DNA of 64,000 nucleotides from Chelydra serpentina (taxonomy: Eukaryota > Chordata > Testudines > Chelydridae), in contig JBAIAC010000008.1 of NCBI GenBank assembly GCA_037349315.1, positions 32,834,001 to 32,898,000 of the forward strand, in the 5' to 3' direction. Numbering within the stretch: the first letter of the stretch is position 1; each line of letters opens with the position of its first letter. The notes under the pieces are model-generated. The model was not told the DNA's origin. It worked only from the letters and a program-made list of their open reading frames with translations, and made no database searches. This document shows positions 1-11,565 of this stretch, in pieces. The position numbers and the translations under genes are program-made.

Positions 1-468
1 TATTCTTGAATGGAGACAGGCCCCCCAATTTAGTCACATTAAACTGTTTGAGTTGGACTTCCACTTTGGATGTGGTAATTTCTAGCTCCATATCCTTGTT
101 GCCATTAGCCACCCTGCCACTACTCTTAGACTCTCCATTAGACTTATTAAAAACTGAGGCAAAGCATTTGTTTACGTGTTGGGCTATGCCTAGATAATCT
201 TTAATCTCCACCCCATTCTCAGTGCTTAGCGGTCCCCCTTCCTTTCTTGTTTTCTTCCTATTGACATGACTATAGACTGTTTCCTGTTGGTTTTAATTCC
301 CTTTGCAAGGTCCAACTCTGCTCGGCTTTTGGCAATTCTAACTTTATTCCTACACTTTCTGACCTCCAAGAGGCTAACATTCCTTGCAGATCCCTCTCAT
401 CTTCTATTTCTTGTAGGCTTTCTGATTTCTCTTAATCACCTGTTTGAGATGCTTACTCAGCCAACTTA

Positions 469-763
469 GGGTACGTCTATACTTACCTCTGGGTTCGGCG
501 GTAAGCAATCGATCTTCTGGGATCGATTTATCGCGTCTTGTCTAGACGCGATAAATCGATCCCAGAGCCGCTCCCCGTCGACACCGGAACGCCTGCTCGC
601 CAAGAGGAGTACGCGGAGTCGACGGGGGAGCCTGCCTGCACCGCGTGGACCCGAGGTAAGTGTGTTTCAATTCGAACTAAGATACTTCGACTTCAGCTAT
701 GCTATTCACGTAGCTGAAGTCGCGTATCTTAGTTCGAACTGCGGGGTTAGTGTGGACCAGCCC
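469..763. mobile_element. Harbinger-type MITE, copy 1
   Basis: A 295-bp non-autonomous element inserted in the CR1. Terminal bases are GGGTACGTCTATACTTAC on the left and GTTAGTGTGGACCAGCCC on the right, which are imperfect inverted repeats. The target duplication is TTA (466-468) and TTG (764-766), one mismatch. It holds two strong palindromes: 517-538 with 544-565 (22 bp, 5-base loop) and about 671-699 with 711-738. It is GC-rich compared with its surroundings. It has no coding capacity and is probably mobilised by a PIF/Harbinger transposase. Confidence 0.88.
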
Positions 764-1230
764 TTGGTCTGCAACACTTCCCTACAAATTTTTTCCCCTT
801 GCTTGGAGTGCAGGTTTCACTTAGCTTCTGCAACTGTGACTTAAAGTAATTCCAAGCCTCCTTCACCTTCAGATTGTTGAGTTCTTCAGTCCAGTCCACT
901 TCCCTAACTAATTCCCTTACTTTTATAAAGTTAGCTCTTTTGAAATAAAGAACCTTTGTTGCAGTTCTATTTTTGTTTATTCTTCCATTTAGTTTAAACT
1001 GATTTAGTGCATGATCACTCGAACCAAGGTTGTCCTCTACAACCAGTTCTTCTATGAGGTCCTCACTACTGACTAACAACAACTCTTGTTGGCTCAGCAA
1101 CTGTTTGGAGACTAAATCTGTCAGCTATCACATCCAGGAAAATCTGAGTCCTACTATTATTTGTAGTACTTGTCCTCCAATCTATATATGTGAAGTTAAA
1201 GTCTCCCATAATTACACAATTTCCAGTAGT

Positions 1231-1272
1231 ATTTATTTAATGCTACTAAATACTACTAGTATTTATTTAATG
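1231..1272. repeat. Target-site duplication of the RTE insertion, left side, itself duplicated
   Basis: The 12-mer ATTTATTTAATG occurs at 1231-1242 and 1261-1272, and again at 4449-4460 directly after the RTE. Keeping one copy restores CR1 sequence, so this is the RTE target-site duplication. The extra left copy comes from a 30-bp tandem duplication (about 1231-1260) at the 5' junction. Confidence 0.85.
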
Positions 1273-4200
1273 CTGCTGCAAAATCCTACCTCAGCGCCTC
1301 AACATGGTGCAGCGGTGACCCTGGCCATCTGACAGCTATGGTAGCGGGGCGTATGCCCTGGTAGGTTTTACCATGCTACAAAGGTGTCGGACTATCCAAT
1401 CCAGGGAGGAGGGTTGCTCTCTCAGAGGAAAGAGCACTTTTCCTTCTCCTTAGAGGTTGAAGGCTAGCTAAGCTTGAGGAAGTACGCATGCCTGCCCACC
1501 TAGCCAGTGGGATGGCTTGAAGTTAATGGCTAAAACAACATGAGTAAATGCACGTTCTATGGTGGTGGAGCGGAAATTGAGCGACAAGAGGTTGCTAAAA
1601 ATGTCAGGTGCTAGGCCAACATGGAAAAGGACAATCCTCGCTGTGTGTACTTACAATTGTAGGTCACTGGCAAAGGAGGAAACTTTAAACCATCTGATGG
1701 AGGAGAAGAAAAGGATAAAATGCGATATTCTCGGTGTCTGCAAAACTCAACGAAAGAAGGAGTTGGAAGTCAACTGGAAGGATGGAAGTGCTGTGAGGCT
1801 TGGAAAGGGAGATGGCGCTAGAAATGTTGGAGGAGTTGGATTTATCGTCAATAAAGATTGGTCTTCGAAAGTCATATCATGCCAGCTAACATCATCACGT
1901 ATCGGTGTGCTGCATCTTCAGATGGAGTCAAAAGCTACCCTCAAGGTCATCCAGGCCTATGCTCCCAAAAGTGCAAGTGAGGACGAAGAAGTGGAAGAAT
2001 TCTACCGAGAGCTTGAAAGAGCTCTCGCGCAAAAGTCCACTTACACTGTCACGATGGGAGATTTCAACGCCAAGGTCGGGTGAGGGAAAGCTGGCGAAAA
2101 GTTCATAGGGAGATACGGCAGTGGCGAAAGGAATGAAAGAGGAGAGAGGCTGGTAGCGATGGCAGAAATGAAAGAACTGTACGTGGCAAACACCTGTTAC
2201 AAAAAGAAGATCTCAAGAAGGTGGACATGGATCGCACCAAACGCGAAGAGTAAGAATGAAATCGACTATATTTTAGTCAATAAAAGGCGCATCGTTCAAG
2301 ACGTCTCTGTGGTGCAGCCATTCAACACCGGCAATGACCATCGCCTGCTTAGAGTGAAGTTGATTTTCGACGAAGCAGTGGAAAAGAAGGCGTTACAGAT
2401 GGCAAACAGGAAACAACAGCCGAAGACATTCGATGAAGCAAAGCTGAAAAAAGCGATTTCTGGGTTTTACTGGAGCCAGATGGAAAAGTGTGATGAGGAC
2501 TATAGTATCTTTGCTGACAAGTTGAGATGTTGCATAAAAGCAGCTGAAATTAAAAAGCTGAAGAAGGCGAAGGGAAGAATCTCGATTGAAACGAAAAGCT
2601 TGTTGGAGAAGCGGAGAAACATGAAAAGGAGCTCGGATAACAACCTCGAGTACTCCATTCTGTGCAAGCTTATACGGCGAAAACTGAAGGATGACTTTGA
2701 GAACTTCCGGAAAGAAAAGCTCCTTAAAACAGCTGAATCACACAAGAGCCTCAGGACATGCAAGTGGGAATTGATGCAGTATAGATTGAGCGTAACAGCA
2801 TTGAAGAACAAGGATGGAGAGACAGTAATTGACAGAGCAGGGATGGAGGAGGTCTGCAAGGACTTCTATACAGAACTGTTCAAATCAAGAATCAACGTCC
2901 CCCTCCCAACCCTCGAAGAGTCAGAAGAACGCGTCCCCCCAATAATCATCAGCGAAGTCCGAAGCACACTACACCAGATGAAGAAGGGAAAGGCTCCAGG
3001 CAAAGATGGAATAACGTCAGAAATGATTTATGCAGGAGGCGAAAAACTTTGGAAGGCCCTCGGTTTAAGATTCAGTCGATATCTTGAAGAAGGAAAAATA
3101 CCATCAAGCTGGAAGGAGTCGAATACCATCTTGCTGCACAAGAAGGGTGATCGAGAAAATCTTAAGAACTACCGCCCTATATGCCTGCTCTCTCACATCT
3201 ACAAGCTCTTCACAAAGGTGATAACGAATCGACTTTCGCAGACTCTGGCTGAACAACAGCCAAGAGAGCAGGCTGGGTTTCGAAGAAATTTCAGAACAAT
3301 CGACCATATATTTACCCTTAGCCAGCTCCTAGAAAGAGCGAGGGAATACAAACTCCCGCTGTGCATTGCTTTTGTCGACTATGAAAAGGACTTCGATAGC
3401 ATTGAGTTTAACGCAATATTAAAGGCACTCGCAGAGCAGGGCATTAACGCGCAGTACATTAGTTTGTTGAAGGAAGCGAATACTGGATGTACAACAGACA
3501 TTACTCTCCTTGAAACTCCCCTCCGCATCCCAATCGAGAAAGGCATAAAGCAAGGAGATACAATTTCACCGAAACTATTCACCGCCTGCCTCGAAATGGT
3601 TATGAACAAGATCAATTGGAGGAGTGGTGTCAACATAAACGGAGAGAGATTATCTCATCTCAGATTTGCAGACGACATTGTACTAATTGCTGAAAGCACC
3701 AACCAACTGCAGAGCATGCTACGAAGACTTGACAAGAAAAGTAGTCAGGTCGGCCTGAAAATGAACCGCTGCAAAACGAAATATATGCGATCAGACGTCT
3801 TACGAAAAGCCCGAATAACGGTAACAGGAGAAGACATCGAAGAAGTGGAACAGTACATATATTTGGGCCAAGAAGTTAATATGCTCCAAGACCTGAACGG
3901 AGAACTCTCGCGAAGGATTCGGGCAGGATGATGTGCGTTTAATTCCATCAAGGATGTCCTCAAAGGAAAAATTGACAAGACCACACGTAAAAATATTTTC
4001 AATTCAGCAGTGCTGCCAGCCATGCTGTATGGCAGTGAAACGTGGGCACTGACAAAGAGAGAAGAGCAACGGCTGTTGGTAGCTGAAAGGGCAATGGAAC
4101 GAGCTATGTTGGGAATCTCCCTTCTGGATTGTATACCAAATGAAATCATCAGAGAATGCAGCGGTGTGAAAGATATTGTCGTGGAAAGCAGACATAACAA

Positions 4201-4448
4201 GATGCGATGGGCGGGCCACACAGCACGGCTCACGGATAACAGGTGGACCGCAATCATTGCTGAGTGGTACCCGCGAGAACAGAAAAGACCCCCCGGTCGG
4301 CCTCCAAAAAGATGGGAAGATGACATCGTTAAACGTTTCAGACAAACGTGGAGAAGAAAGGCAAGAGTGCGAGAAGAATGGCCGACGTGTTGTGATCGGC
4401 GCAGTCTTAACGACAGCTGAAGTCCGATCGATCCAGGTGATCCAGGTG
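1273..4448 (+). mobile_element. RTE-clade non-LTR retrotransposon, almost full length
   Basis: A 3.2-kb LINE inserted in the CR1. It has a 5' leader of about 290 bp, one long ORF (1559-4420) and a very short 3' UTR ending in repeats of TGATCCAGG instead of a long poly(A), as is usual in RTE elements. A 12-bp target duplication flanks it. The surrounding CR1 is riddled with mutations, whereas this insert keeps one frame with only two stops, so it is much younger. The protein lacks the CR1 type of 3' end and resembles RTE elements of nematodes and other invertebrates; this is family knowledge from memory. Confidence 0.88.
1559..4420 (+). pseudogene. RTE endonuclease-reverse transcriptase, one frame with two TGA stops
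   Basis: A single reading frame of 953 codons plus stop, interrupted only by TGA at 2081-2083 and TGA at 3929-3931. The second lies where a tryptophan would fit. It encodes an APE-type endonuclease that nicks target DNA (TYNCRS near codon 33, MGDFNAK near codon 168, NEIDYI near 236, NDHRLL near 260). A reverse transcriptase follows (GKAPGKDG, NYRPICLL, VDYEKDFDS, GIKQGDTISPK and the catalytic FADD box at 3665-3676), then a C-terminal segment with YGSETWALTK, RWAGH, DNRWT and RPPGRPPKRW. At codon 62 a lysine sits where the endonuclease normally has its catalytic glutamate (GVCKTQ). The start at 1559 is the first ATG; 1601 is also possible. It is inactive as read but only a few changes from intact. 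Confidence 0.88.
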
Positions 4449-5261
4449 ATTTATTTAATGTAAAAACATTAAAGAAGTCTCTCTCGGTATCCAAATCGGA
4501 TCCCGGTGGTCTATAGCACATCCCAAGCACTAAATCAGCTTTCTTCCCCAAAGTGATTTTGGGCCAAACAGACTCTGTCATATCCATTCCATCACTTCTA
4601 ATTTCATTGCAGTCTACCTCATCATTAATATACAATGCTACCCTACCACCTTTGCCTTTATGTCTGTCTTTCCTGAACAGCACATACCCTTCAATACCTG
4701 TACTTCAGTCATAAACTACTATTCCACCATATTTCTGTTATCACTATACTATGATTTCACTTCCTGCACCAGTAGTTCTAGTTCCTCCATTTTGTTATCC
4801 TGGCTCCTTGCATAGGTGTACACACATTTTCATTGTTGCTGCTTGGCTTCTCCCAATTCTGCACGTGATTGGGTAGAGTCATTCTGCTGCAAATACCTTC
4901 TATCTGACTGGTATCAACACTTCTCTTCCCCTAATTTCCATTCTCCTACCCACTGCTGTTCCTTTCCCCATTGCTGTATCCTTTCATACTTGATTTTCCT
5001 CCCTCTCAGTGTTAAAATCAGTCATGGAGATTTCACAAGCAGATCCCAATGGTCTCTCTTCTAAGTCTCTAGTTTAAAGCTATTTTAATGAGCTGTGACA
5101 ACCTCCATCCCAGAAGTCTAATTCCCTCCCTCCTCAGGTGGAGTCCATCCCACGAGAACTGTCCTCTGTCCATGAATGCCTCCCAGTGGTCAAACATCCC
5201 AAAGGCCTCCTTATAGCACCACTGGCTGAGCCATCTGTTGATTATAATTAATTAATCATAA

Positions 5262-5470
5262 TTAGGAGATCATGATTTCGTTTCCAGTTCTGCTGTAGAT
5301 TTATGTGACCTTGGGCAATCTGTTGAATCTCTCTGTGTCTCAGTTCCCCATCTGTAAGCTGGGGATAGTAATACTTCCTTGGTTCCATACTGTGTAGGAG
5401 GCTCTTTGAGGTAGGGACTGTTTCTATGTGCATGTACAGTATTTAGCACAATGCGGTCTCATTCTCAGTT
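5262..5470 (+). mobile_element. MIR-like SINE fragment
   Basis: The core carries TGACCTTGGGCAATCTGTTG, then CTCTCTGTGTCTCAGTTCCC and CATCTGTAAGCTGGGG, the conserved centre of MIR/CORE SINEs, followed by an AT-rich tail with 'atttagcacaatg'. The tRNA-like 5' head is missing. It is plus strand and diverged. Confidence 0.8.
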
Positions 5471-5631
5471 AAGATGGTACTGTAAAGTAACTAATAATAC
5501 TAATAGATTTCTGAGTGAGTAAAGAATTTCCAATACAACCAACACTCCAATTGCTCCACAGATAGAGCTTGCACTCATTTCAGTCTCAGGGCTCATACCT
5601 GAGACTGCAAAAGGGTTTATTTCACAGGACT

Positions 5632-5671
5632 GAAGTGTGTGTGTGTGTGTGGCGGGGCGGGGGGGGGGGCA
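5632..5671. repeat. GT microsatellite running into a G tract
   Basis: About seven GT units followed by an interrupted G run. It is low-complexity and length-variable. Confidence 0.8.
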
Positions 5672-7556
5672 GAAGTAGTCAGTACCATTGGACTTTTTAC
5701 ACAACCTTCTTTTCTCTTCTGTGATGAGAGTAAATCTGGGGTTGACCTAAGACCTTTCTGAAAATTGAGCTGACCTAAAATCATAGATAGGTAAAGCACA
5801 GTAATAATAGAAGTTGAAAATCAATACAGTGTGCTTTACAGGGTCATGCTAAAGTCATTTTGGTTTCAATGACAAAATGATATTTGGATTTTGTGAGATT
5901 TTTTTTTTTTACTACCAATTAACTTCCTAGCATCTTCGTGCTACCGCTGGAAATATTCTTAGGAGTGAATTTGTTTTATGCCTGCTTTTAGAATGTATAG
6001 CAACCCAATACTTATCAAACAATGTTTTACACCAGAGTATTCTGCTTAATATAATAGTTCTTTAGTGTCCCTGCCCTGTGAGTTCTGCACTAGAAACAGA
6101 ACATAAAGTGAGGGGCGAAAAATAAAGATTTAGGAAAATATTATAGAATACTGTGAAATTGTATTTGTATTTTAAATCTCATAGGGATTTTGTTCCCATT
6201 CTGTATAGAAACTAAATTTCGTGGAAAAGCTTGCTGAAGAGAAAATTAGAAAGTAATATATATTCCTATCATGTTTAGCATTGCAAGGGTTTAACACATT
6301 CAGCAATTTGAAAATGCCCCTGAAATTAAGGTTGAAATCCTCACAGTCTGTGCAAATCCTGAATAAACAAACTTTGCACAGTAATCTAGGTGAGGAGTGA
6401 GGTGATGGTATCTTTCTCTCAAGCCCAGCCAACTGAACTCCCTCTCAGCCACTCTGCAGCCCCTCCTTCTGTTTTACAGCACTGTACACTCCATTTGTCT
6501 AGGGTTCTTTGCCAGTGGATCTACGTAACTCCTGGATCCAGTGGGCACTTTCACTGACCCCTTCCATATTGTCCCAGAGAGAGAGGCCAGGACCAGTGCT
6601 CCATGGCACAGTATCCCTGTGTGGCTTCTTAATGGCCATAGTGGTCTTTAAAGCATTTAGGGTTAGATTTTCAAAAGCATTCAGTAAAGAGGCTGAAGTC
6701 AATGGGAGTCTTACCATTGACTTCACTGGAAACAGACTTAGGTCAATGCCGATCACTCTTGAAAAACCCACCTTTAAATGCCTACCTTCAGTCTTTTTTG
6801 TAGTAGAAAATATAGTAAATAAGCTAGTTTAGCCGGAATTTAGTCTGTAGCTTGGGAATGAAAGACTTCATATTCCTCTATATTATTTATAGTTTACAGC
6901 AAATATTTGACATATTAAATGCTTTAAAAAGCAGACATATATAATCCCATAAATCATTCAGACTTTTAAGTAAATCTCACATAACTTGAACATATTCTCC
7001 AAATAGGGTCAGTTGCGATTTTCTTTTTAACCCTCAACCGAATGCTAGGAGAGAAGGCACGAAGAACAATAAAACTATATAGTACACACACAATGCTGTA
7101 CCTTTGTAAAGAAGCGACACCATGTAGCAGTTAAAGAGATAAAGTGGTTCACCATGAATAGGGCATGGGATCTGGATTTTATTCTGTATCTACCACCTGT
7201 TCACTATGGGGTCTGATTCCATGCCCTTTAAACATTCCAAAAGACACCCATTGACCTCAGTGGGCATTCAATCAGGCCTCAGTCTTGACCTAGGACAAAT
7301 TACTTAAACCAAAATGTTCACATGTGTATGCCTACAGGCATCTTATTTGGCTACCTGAAAAATGAATTTAGCTGCCAACCCTAACATCAAATTCTTGGAT
7401 TTATGCTTTCTGCACTTTCTACGGCTTTCTCCAGCTGTAGAATTTGAATAACAGTACTCATCCAACTGTTATGAACACCCAGAGACAAGTGTTTTATACA
7501 GGATAAATACCATCAGTGAAACATAGCAACAGATTACTCTTTAAAACACTTAGTGA
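5672..7556. other. Non-coding stretch
   Basis: AT-rich DNA with no recognisable gene. Around 6,655-6,780 is a diverged palindromic MITE (TTAGATTTTCAAAAGCATTC with a 'gaagtcaatgggag' core). Around 7,206-7,278 the sequence between GGGTCTGATTC and GAATCAGGCC-like ends is another. A T-run lies near 5,890-5,910. Short open frames here show no codon structure. Confidence 0.5.
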
Positions 7557-7636
7557 CAAATTCTGCCCTCCTGTACACCATTGTAATCCCATTCATTGTA
7601 ATGAGGTTGAACAGGTATAGCTGAGAGCAGAATTTG
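7557..7636. mobile_element. Palindromic mini-MITE
   Basis: Arms CAAATTCTGCCCTC and GAGAGCAGAATTTG form a near-perfect inverted repeat around an 'attcattgtaatgagg' centre. I recognise this as a short foldback element common in sauropsid genomes. Confidence 0.65.
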
Positions 7637-7862
7637 ACTCTTAAAAGGAAAGGGGAAATTCAGCATTTTCTGTATATATCACAGATTATTATTTCAGGAT
7701 AAAGGAGCCCTAGAGGAAAATTGACTTTTTTTTTTTTGCACTTTGCAAATAAGACTTTGTCATTTTCATATTTTTATTAAACCTAAGATAATATCAGTAG
7801 GTTTTAGATAGTAAAGTACTCTGGTTCACTGAACAAACAAGTCCCAAACCCTGCTATTATTT

Positions 7863-8045
7863 TTATTCCAACCACATGGAATCATAAAAATGTAAAGCTG
7901 GAAGGGATCTCAAGAGGTCATCATGGTTCAGGCCCCATGCTGGGCTAGGACCAAGTAAACCTAGACCATTCCTGACAGGTTTGTCTAAGGTGTTCTTCAA
8001 AATCTGCAATGACAGGGATTCCACATGTTTCATACCAGTAACCAA
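7863..8045 (-). mobile_element. CR1 3'-end fragment
   Basis: On the plus strand it reads 'gaatcataaaaatgtaaagc', 'tggaagggatctcaagagg' and 'gattccacatg', the reverse complement of the 3' UTR of older CR1 subfamilies. It holds no coding sequence. Confidence 0.7.
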
Positions 8046-9496
8046 TGGGGATTTAAATGGACCAGAAAAGCTCCACACTGAAAGGAAAGGAACAAGATGC
8101 AACGGCAGAGTCCTTTGAATGGACTTCATGCCATGGAGGCTCCAATGGCTTTGGGAAGAGAGTGTTTTGTAGAGAGAGACGGGGAGCAGCTGTTTTCTGC
8201 CTGATACTCCCTCAGGACCCTGGGTTTTATTGAGGAGAAATTATTGCTGGCTGACCGGTAGTAACTCTCTCCCACTTCAGAAAGGAGGTCGGTCGTAGGC
8301 ACAGAGTGCAATGGTACAATTATTCTACTAAAGGCAGCAGGGCTCCTAAAGGAACCATGAAAATAGATGGAAGGGAAAATGACCTAAGGAATGGCCCTCC
8401 AGAAGTCCACACTATTCTGTACAGAGTTCCCAATAGATCCCCTTCATTTGCTGGTTTACTGGCCAGACCCTTTCCTCATTCTTGGTGACTAAAACTACTT
8501 CTCCTCCTGAAGGAGACAATGAAAAATCATGTCATGCATTCTAACTCACTAAGTATCAGCCACATGTTTGCTCAAACCCCGATAAGTCTGCAAAAGGTTA
8601 CATGTAGTCACCAGTACCTTATGTTCATGACTCTGAAAGAAATCCAACTTTATTGTATTCTGTATTGCATTATTGAATCAACTTTTATATGAACATGATA
8701 AAGAATGAGCCAAATTTTCAAAACAGCCTTCCGTGGGCCTTTATTTTTACAGATGCAAATAATCATACCTAGGTATCTGTTACTTAAAACATATAGGTCA
8801 CCTAAATTGTCAGTGGAAAAATTGAGTACATAGTTTGGAAATATGGCTCAGTATGCCTCTTGTTTATTTGTTTTCATAGAATACATTTATTGAACAATTC
8901 ATTTGTAATGTTTTGCTAAGTATCACATCACATAATGACATCCATCCTGTTTTAGATCCTGCCATAACTGTCCATCTGTGTAAAACTCAAATACCAAGTC
9001 ACTGCTGAATTCTTCACACTTGTCAGTTACAAAAACCATTTCCCCCACAAACTGAAGTACCTCCAGGGGAAAATACCTTGTAAAATGACTCCCACTTTTG
9101 GAGTCTAAGCAATCTATGAGCATGGTTCATGCACAGAATATTTTATATTGTAATTTTTAAGGAATGGTTTTAGTCTGAATTTTTTTTCTTATTGTAAAAG
9201 CAGCACTCTTACATTACAGATCTATCCCCTTTGTGCACTCAATCATATCCGCTCACTTTGGGGAAAGAAGTGGGGTTAACATTTTCAAAACTAGGTATAT
9301 CATGGTTGGTATCTAAACTATGTTTCATAAAATATGACTGGTCTGATTTTCAGCGGTGATTAGCATCTGTAGCTCCCATTGACAGTTATTCTCCTCTTAT
9401 CCCTTCAGAGCCAACAACTAAGACAGTGAACTTGATTCTACTTCTTTTTGTGTGTCATGAACAGAATTGATTACAGGTCCAAAGTACTACACAGAT
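8046..9496. other. Non-coding stretch
   Basis: I see no gene, RNA or clear repeat. Around 9,345-9,400 there is half of a palindromic MITE ('gattttcagcggtgattagc'). Confidence 0.45.
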
Positions 9497-9619
9497 AGGG
9501 TGACCAGATATCCCGATTTTATAGGGACAGTCCCGATTTTGGGGTCTTTTTCTTATATAGGCTCCTATTACCCTTCACCCCCATCCCGATTTTTCACACT
9601 TGCTGTCTGGTCACCCTAT
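9497..9619. mobile_element. hAT-like MITE
   Basis: About 123 bp with inverted ends AGGGTGACCAGA and TCTGGTCACCCT, and internal repeats of TCCCGATTTT. The 8-mer ACACAGAT stands on both sides (9489-9496 and 9620-9627), an 8-bp target duplication as expected for hAT elements. It is non-coding. Confidence 0.8.
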
Positions 9620-9911
9620 ACACAGATGTCACTGAGGGCATAACATGAAGGCATTGAGGGGTCACAGAGGGCATAATTTGGCTTTTGGGCGTCTTTATTG
9701 TCAATGACATGCAAGAAGGAAAAATCTCAGCTGGATTGTCAGACCCCAGGCCAAATTTACGGAGCAGACAGATTTACAAAGCAGGGCACGGGGGGAGAGA
9801 GGGGGAGCTCATCTTTTGATTTGTAAACTGATTAATTGGGTGTACAAATAACTGAGATACAGCAATTATAGAACCAGTATTGCCACTTTTACAGAGTAAG
9901 CCTGCACATTA

Positions 9912-10007
9912 AGGACCAGCTCCTGAACTCATTTCTCAGATTTTGTTCACTCTCTAATGGGACTTTGTTTAGAGCAAAACTGTAAAAGAATCACAGGAGC
10001 TGGTCCT
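9912..10007. mobile_element. Palindromic mini-MITE
   Basis: Perfect 14-bp arms AGGACCAGCTCCTG and CAGGAGCTGGTCCT enclose about 68 bp. There is no coding capacity. Confidence 0.65.
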
Positions 10008-11439
10008 AAATCAGTGCTGTTTACAGAAAAGGAGCCAGAATATTGTCACATTTATGATCAATTCTACATAATTACTCAGATGTAAATAAAGCAGATACAG
10101 TGGAAGCAGAAAGTCTAGGACAATTTTGTTGTTCAGCTGCCTCTTTCACCATACTAGATGTTACAATGTCAGTTCCTTTATGAAAGGGGAAAAAACAACA
10201 CCACCATTGAAATAACCTTGTTTGTTTTACACCTCTGTTATCTTCACTTTGTTCCACTGGTTCCACTTGAATCCAAATGAAAAAAAGTAGGGGAGAGATT
10301 GAAAAGAATGTAGCTCATAAAAATCCAAGAGTAAAGCATAACAACAACCCAGCAATGTTACATCTAACGTTGGTAGAGAGTGGCCACCTTCCCTACTCCA
10401 AAAGGATTATGATCTATCACGCTAACTACATAGTTCTGTCTCCTGCTGCCCTTGCTATGTGAACAAACAAAATCAATAATATGTGGCAAGTGTAGCTACT
10501 GAGTATTTTGTCCATGAAAATACAAGACTCTTCATGAGAGGTTTAACCCATCACATAAAATCTGTTTAAATAAAACCAGAACTAGATGGCATCTGTAATG
10601 AATTATTATTTATTTACTTTTTGCAGCAGATAAGAAGGTCATGGCCATTTATCTTCTATAGGCCAAGATGATGATTCTCTTTTACAGCTAGTGCTAGTCT
10701 AGTTCAGCATAACTATAAAATACTGAAATATGCAGGCGACTCGCTATTGCTTTTCAGCAATGACATAAATGTGCATCAGCTTTTCCAGAACATGTGAACA
10801 AGAAAATTGCCATATTTACAGTGCCATAACAATTTCAGGCACAATTACAAAAATATATAAAGAAGGCCGAAAGGTGTTTTTGTTTGTTTATGTGTGGGGA
10901 GGAGGGGAGAGTTTGCTTTCTCTGAATCTTGTGTAAGAAATAATAGGATTGTCACTTGAGGTCTTCTCTGGTTTTCCTGAAGGATTTGGGGGTGGTCTTT
11001 GAAGATACATATTGCAGTTATCACATGTTAAGTGGTATTGAAATTTTGGAGAAAGGAATTTTTTATTAAGGTGTTAATCAGCGAGGTTAAAGAGATGTCA
11101 ATGAAACTGGAAAAAAAATAAAAAGTAAACAGTTTGTTACAAATCTCTTTCCCTCTCAGTTGCTCAGTTTTCATTCTCTGTAGGGCTTGGATGTCATCAT
11201 TTCACTAATTGTTTAGTCATCAAAAAATCTTCCAGGTTAGACAACATCTGAATTCCTAATGTTAAAAAAATAGGTCTGGCTCTGGATTTCATATCTCAGT
11301 CCATCCCTCTAAAGTACAGTTCTACTCCTTACTGGAGGGTCCAGTTGTGAAATCTGTGTCTAGATCCAGATTGTGATGTTATCTACCTCCTTAAAGCCAA
11401 TATATTGCCCCCTTTACTGTATTATCTGAGCACCTCGCA
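10008..11439. other. Non-coding stretch
   Basis: AT-rich, with no gene or repeat that I recognise. Confidence 0.4.
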
Positions 11440-11565
11440 GTCTTTACTGTAGTTATCCTCACAACACCCCTGTGAAGTAGGGAAGTGTTGTTATCCCCAT
11501 TTTACCAGTGAGGAACTGACCCTAAGCGACTTGTCCAAGGTCATACAGGAAGTCTATAGTTGAAC
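11440..11565 (-). mobile_element. MIR-like SINE fragment
   Basis: The plus strand shows 'ttatccccattttaccagtg', 'aggaactga' and 'cttgtccaaggtcatacagg', the reverse complement of the MIR core. Confidence 0.8.

Larger units (their letters stand above)
1..5245 (-). mobile_element. CR1 LINE, degenerate, split by two later insertions
   Basis: Three collinear minus-strand pieces (1-468, 764-1272, 4461-5245) match successive parts of the CR1 copy at 50,604-55,359. Read on the minus strand, 5245 to 4461 covers the esterase end of ORF1 and the start of the ORF2 endonuclease. The piece 1272-764 covers the end of the endonuclease and the linker before reverse transcriptase (residues such as SSEDLIEE and FKLNGRIN are legible). 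The piece 468-1 runs towards the RT domain and leaves the window. Removing the two insertions rejoins the CR1 sequence. The element is 5'-truncated at about 5,245 and has many stops and indels, so it is not functional. An open frame at 3745-4683 on this strand is a chance fusion of CR1 endonuclease with antisense RTE and is not a gene. Confidence 0.9.

Noticed and set aside
2500..2859. Minus-strand 119-codon frame within the RTE
   Set aside because: Shadow of the RTE ORF on the opposite strand.
3745..4683. A 312-codon minus-strand frame
   Set aside because: Its first third is CR1 endonuclease and the rest is antisense RTE, joined across the RTE 3' junction; a chimera created by the insertion.
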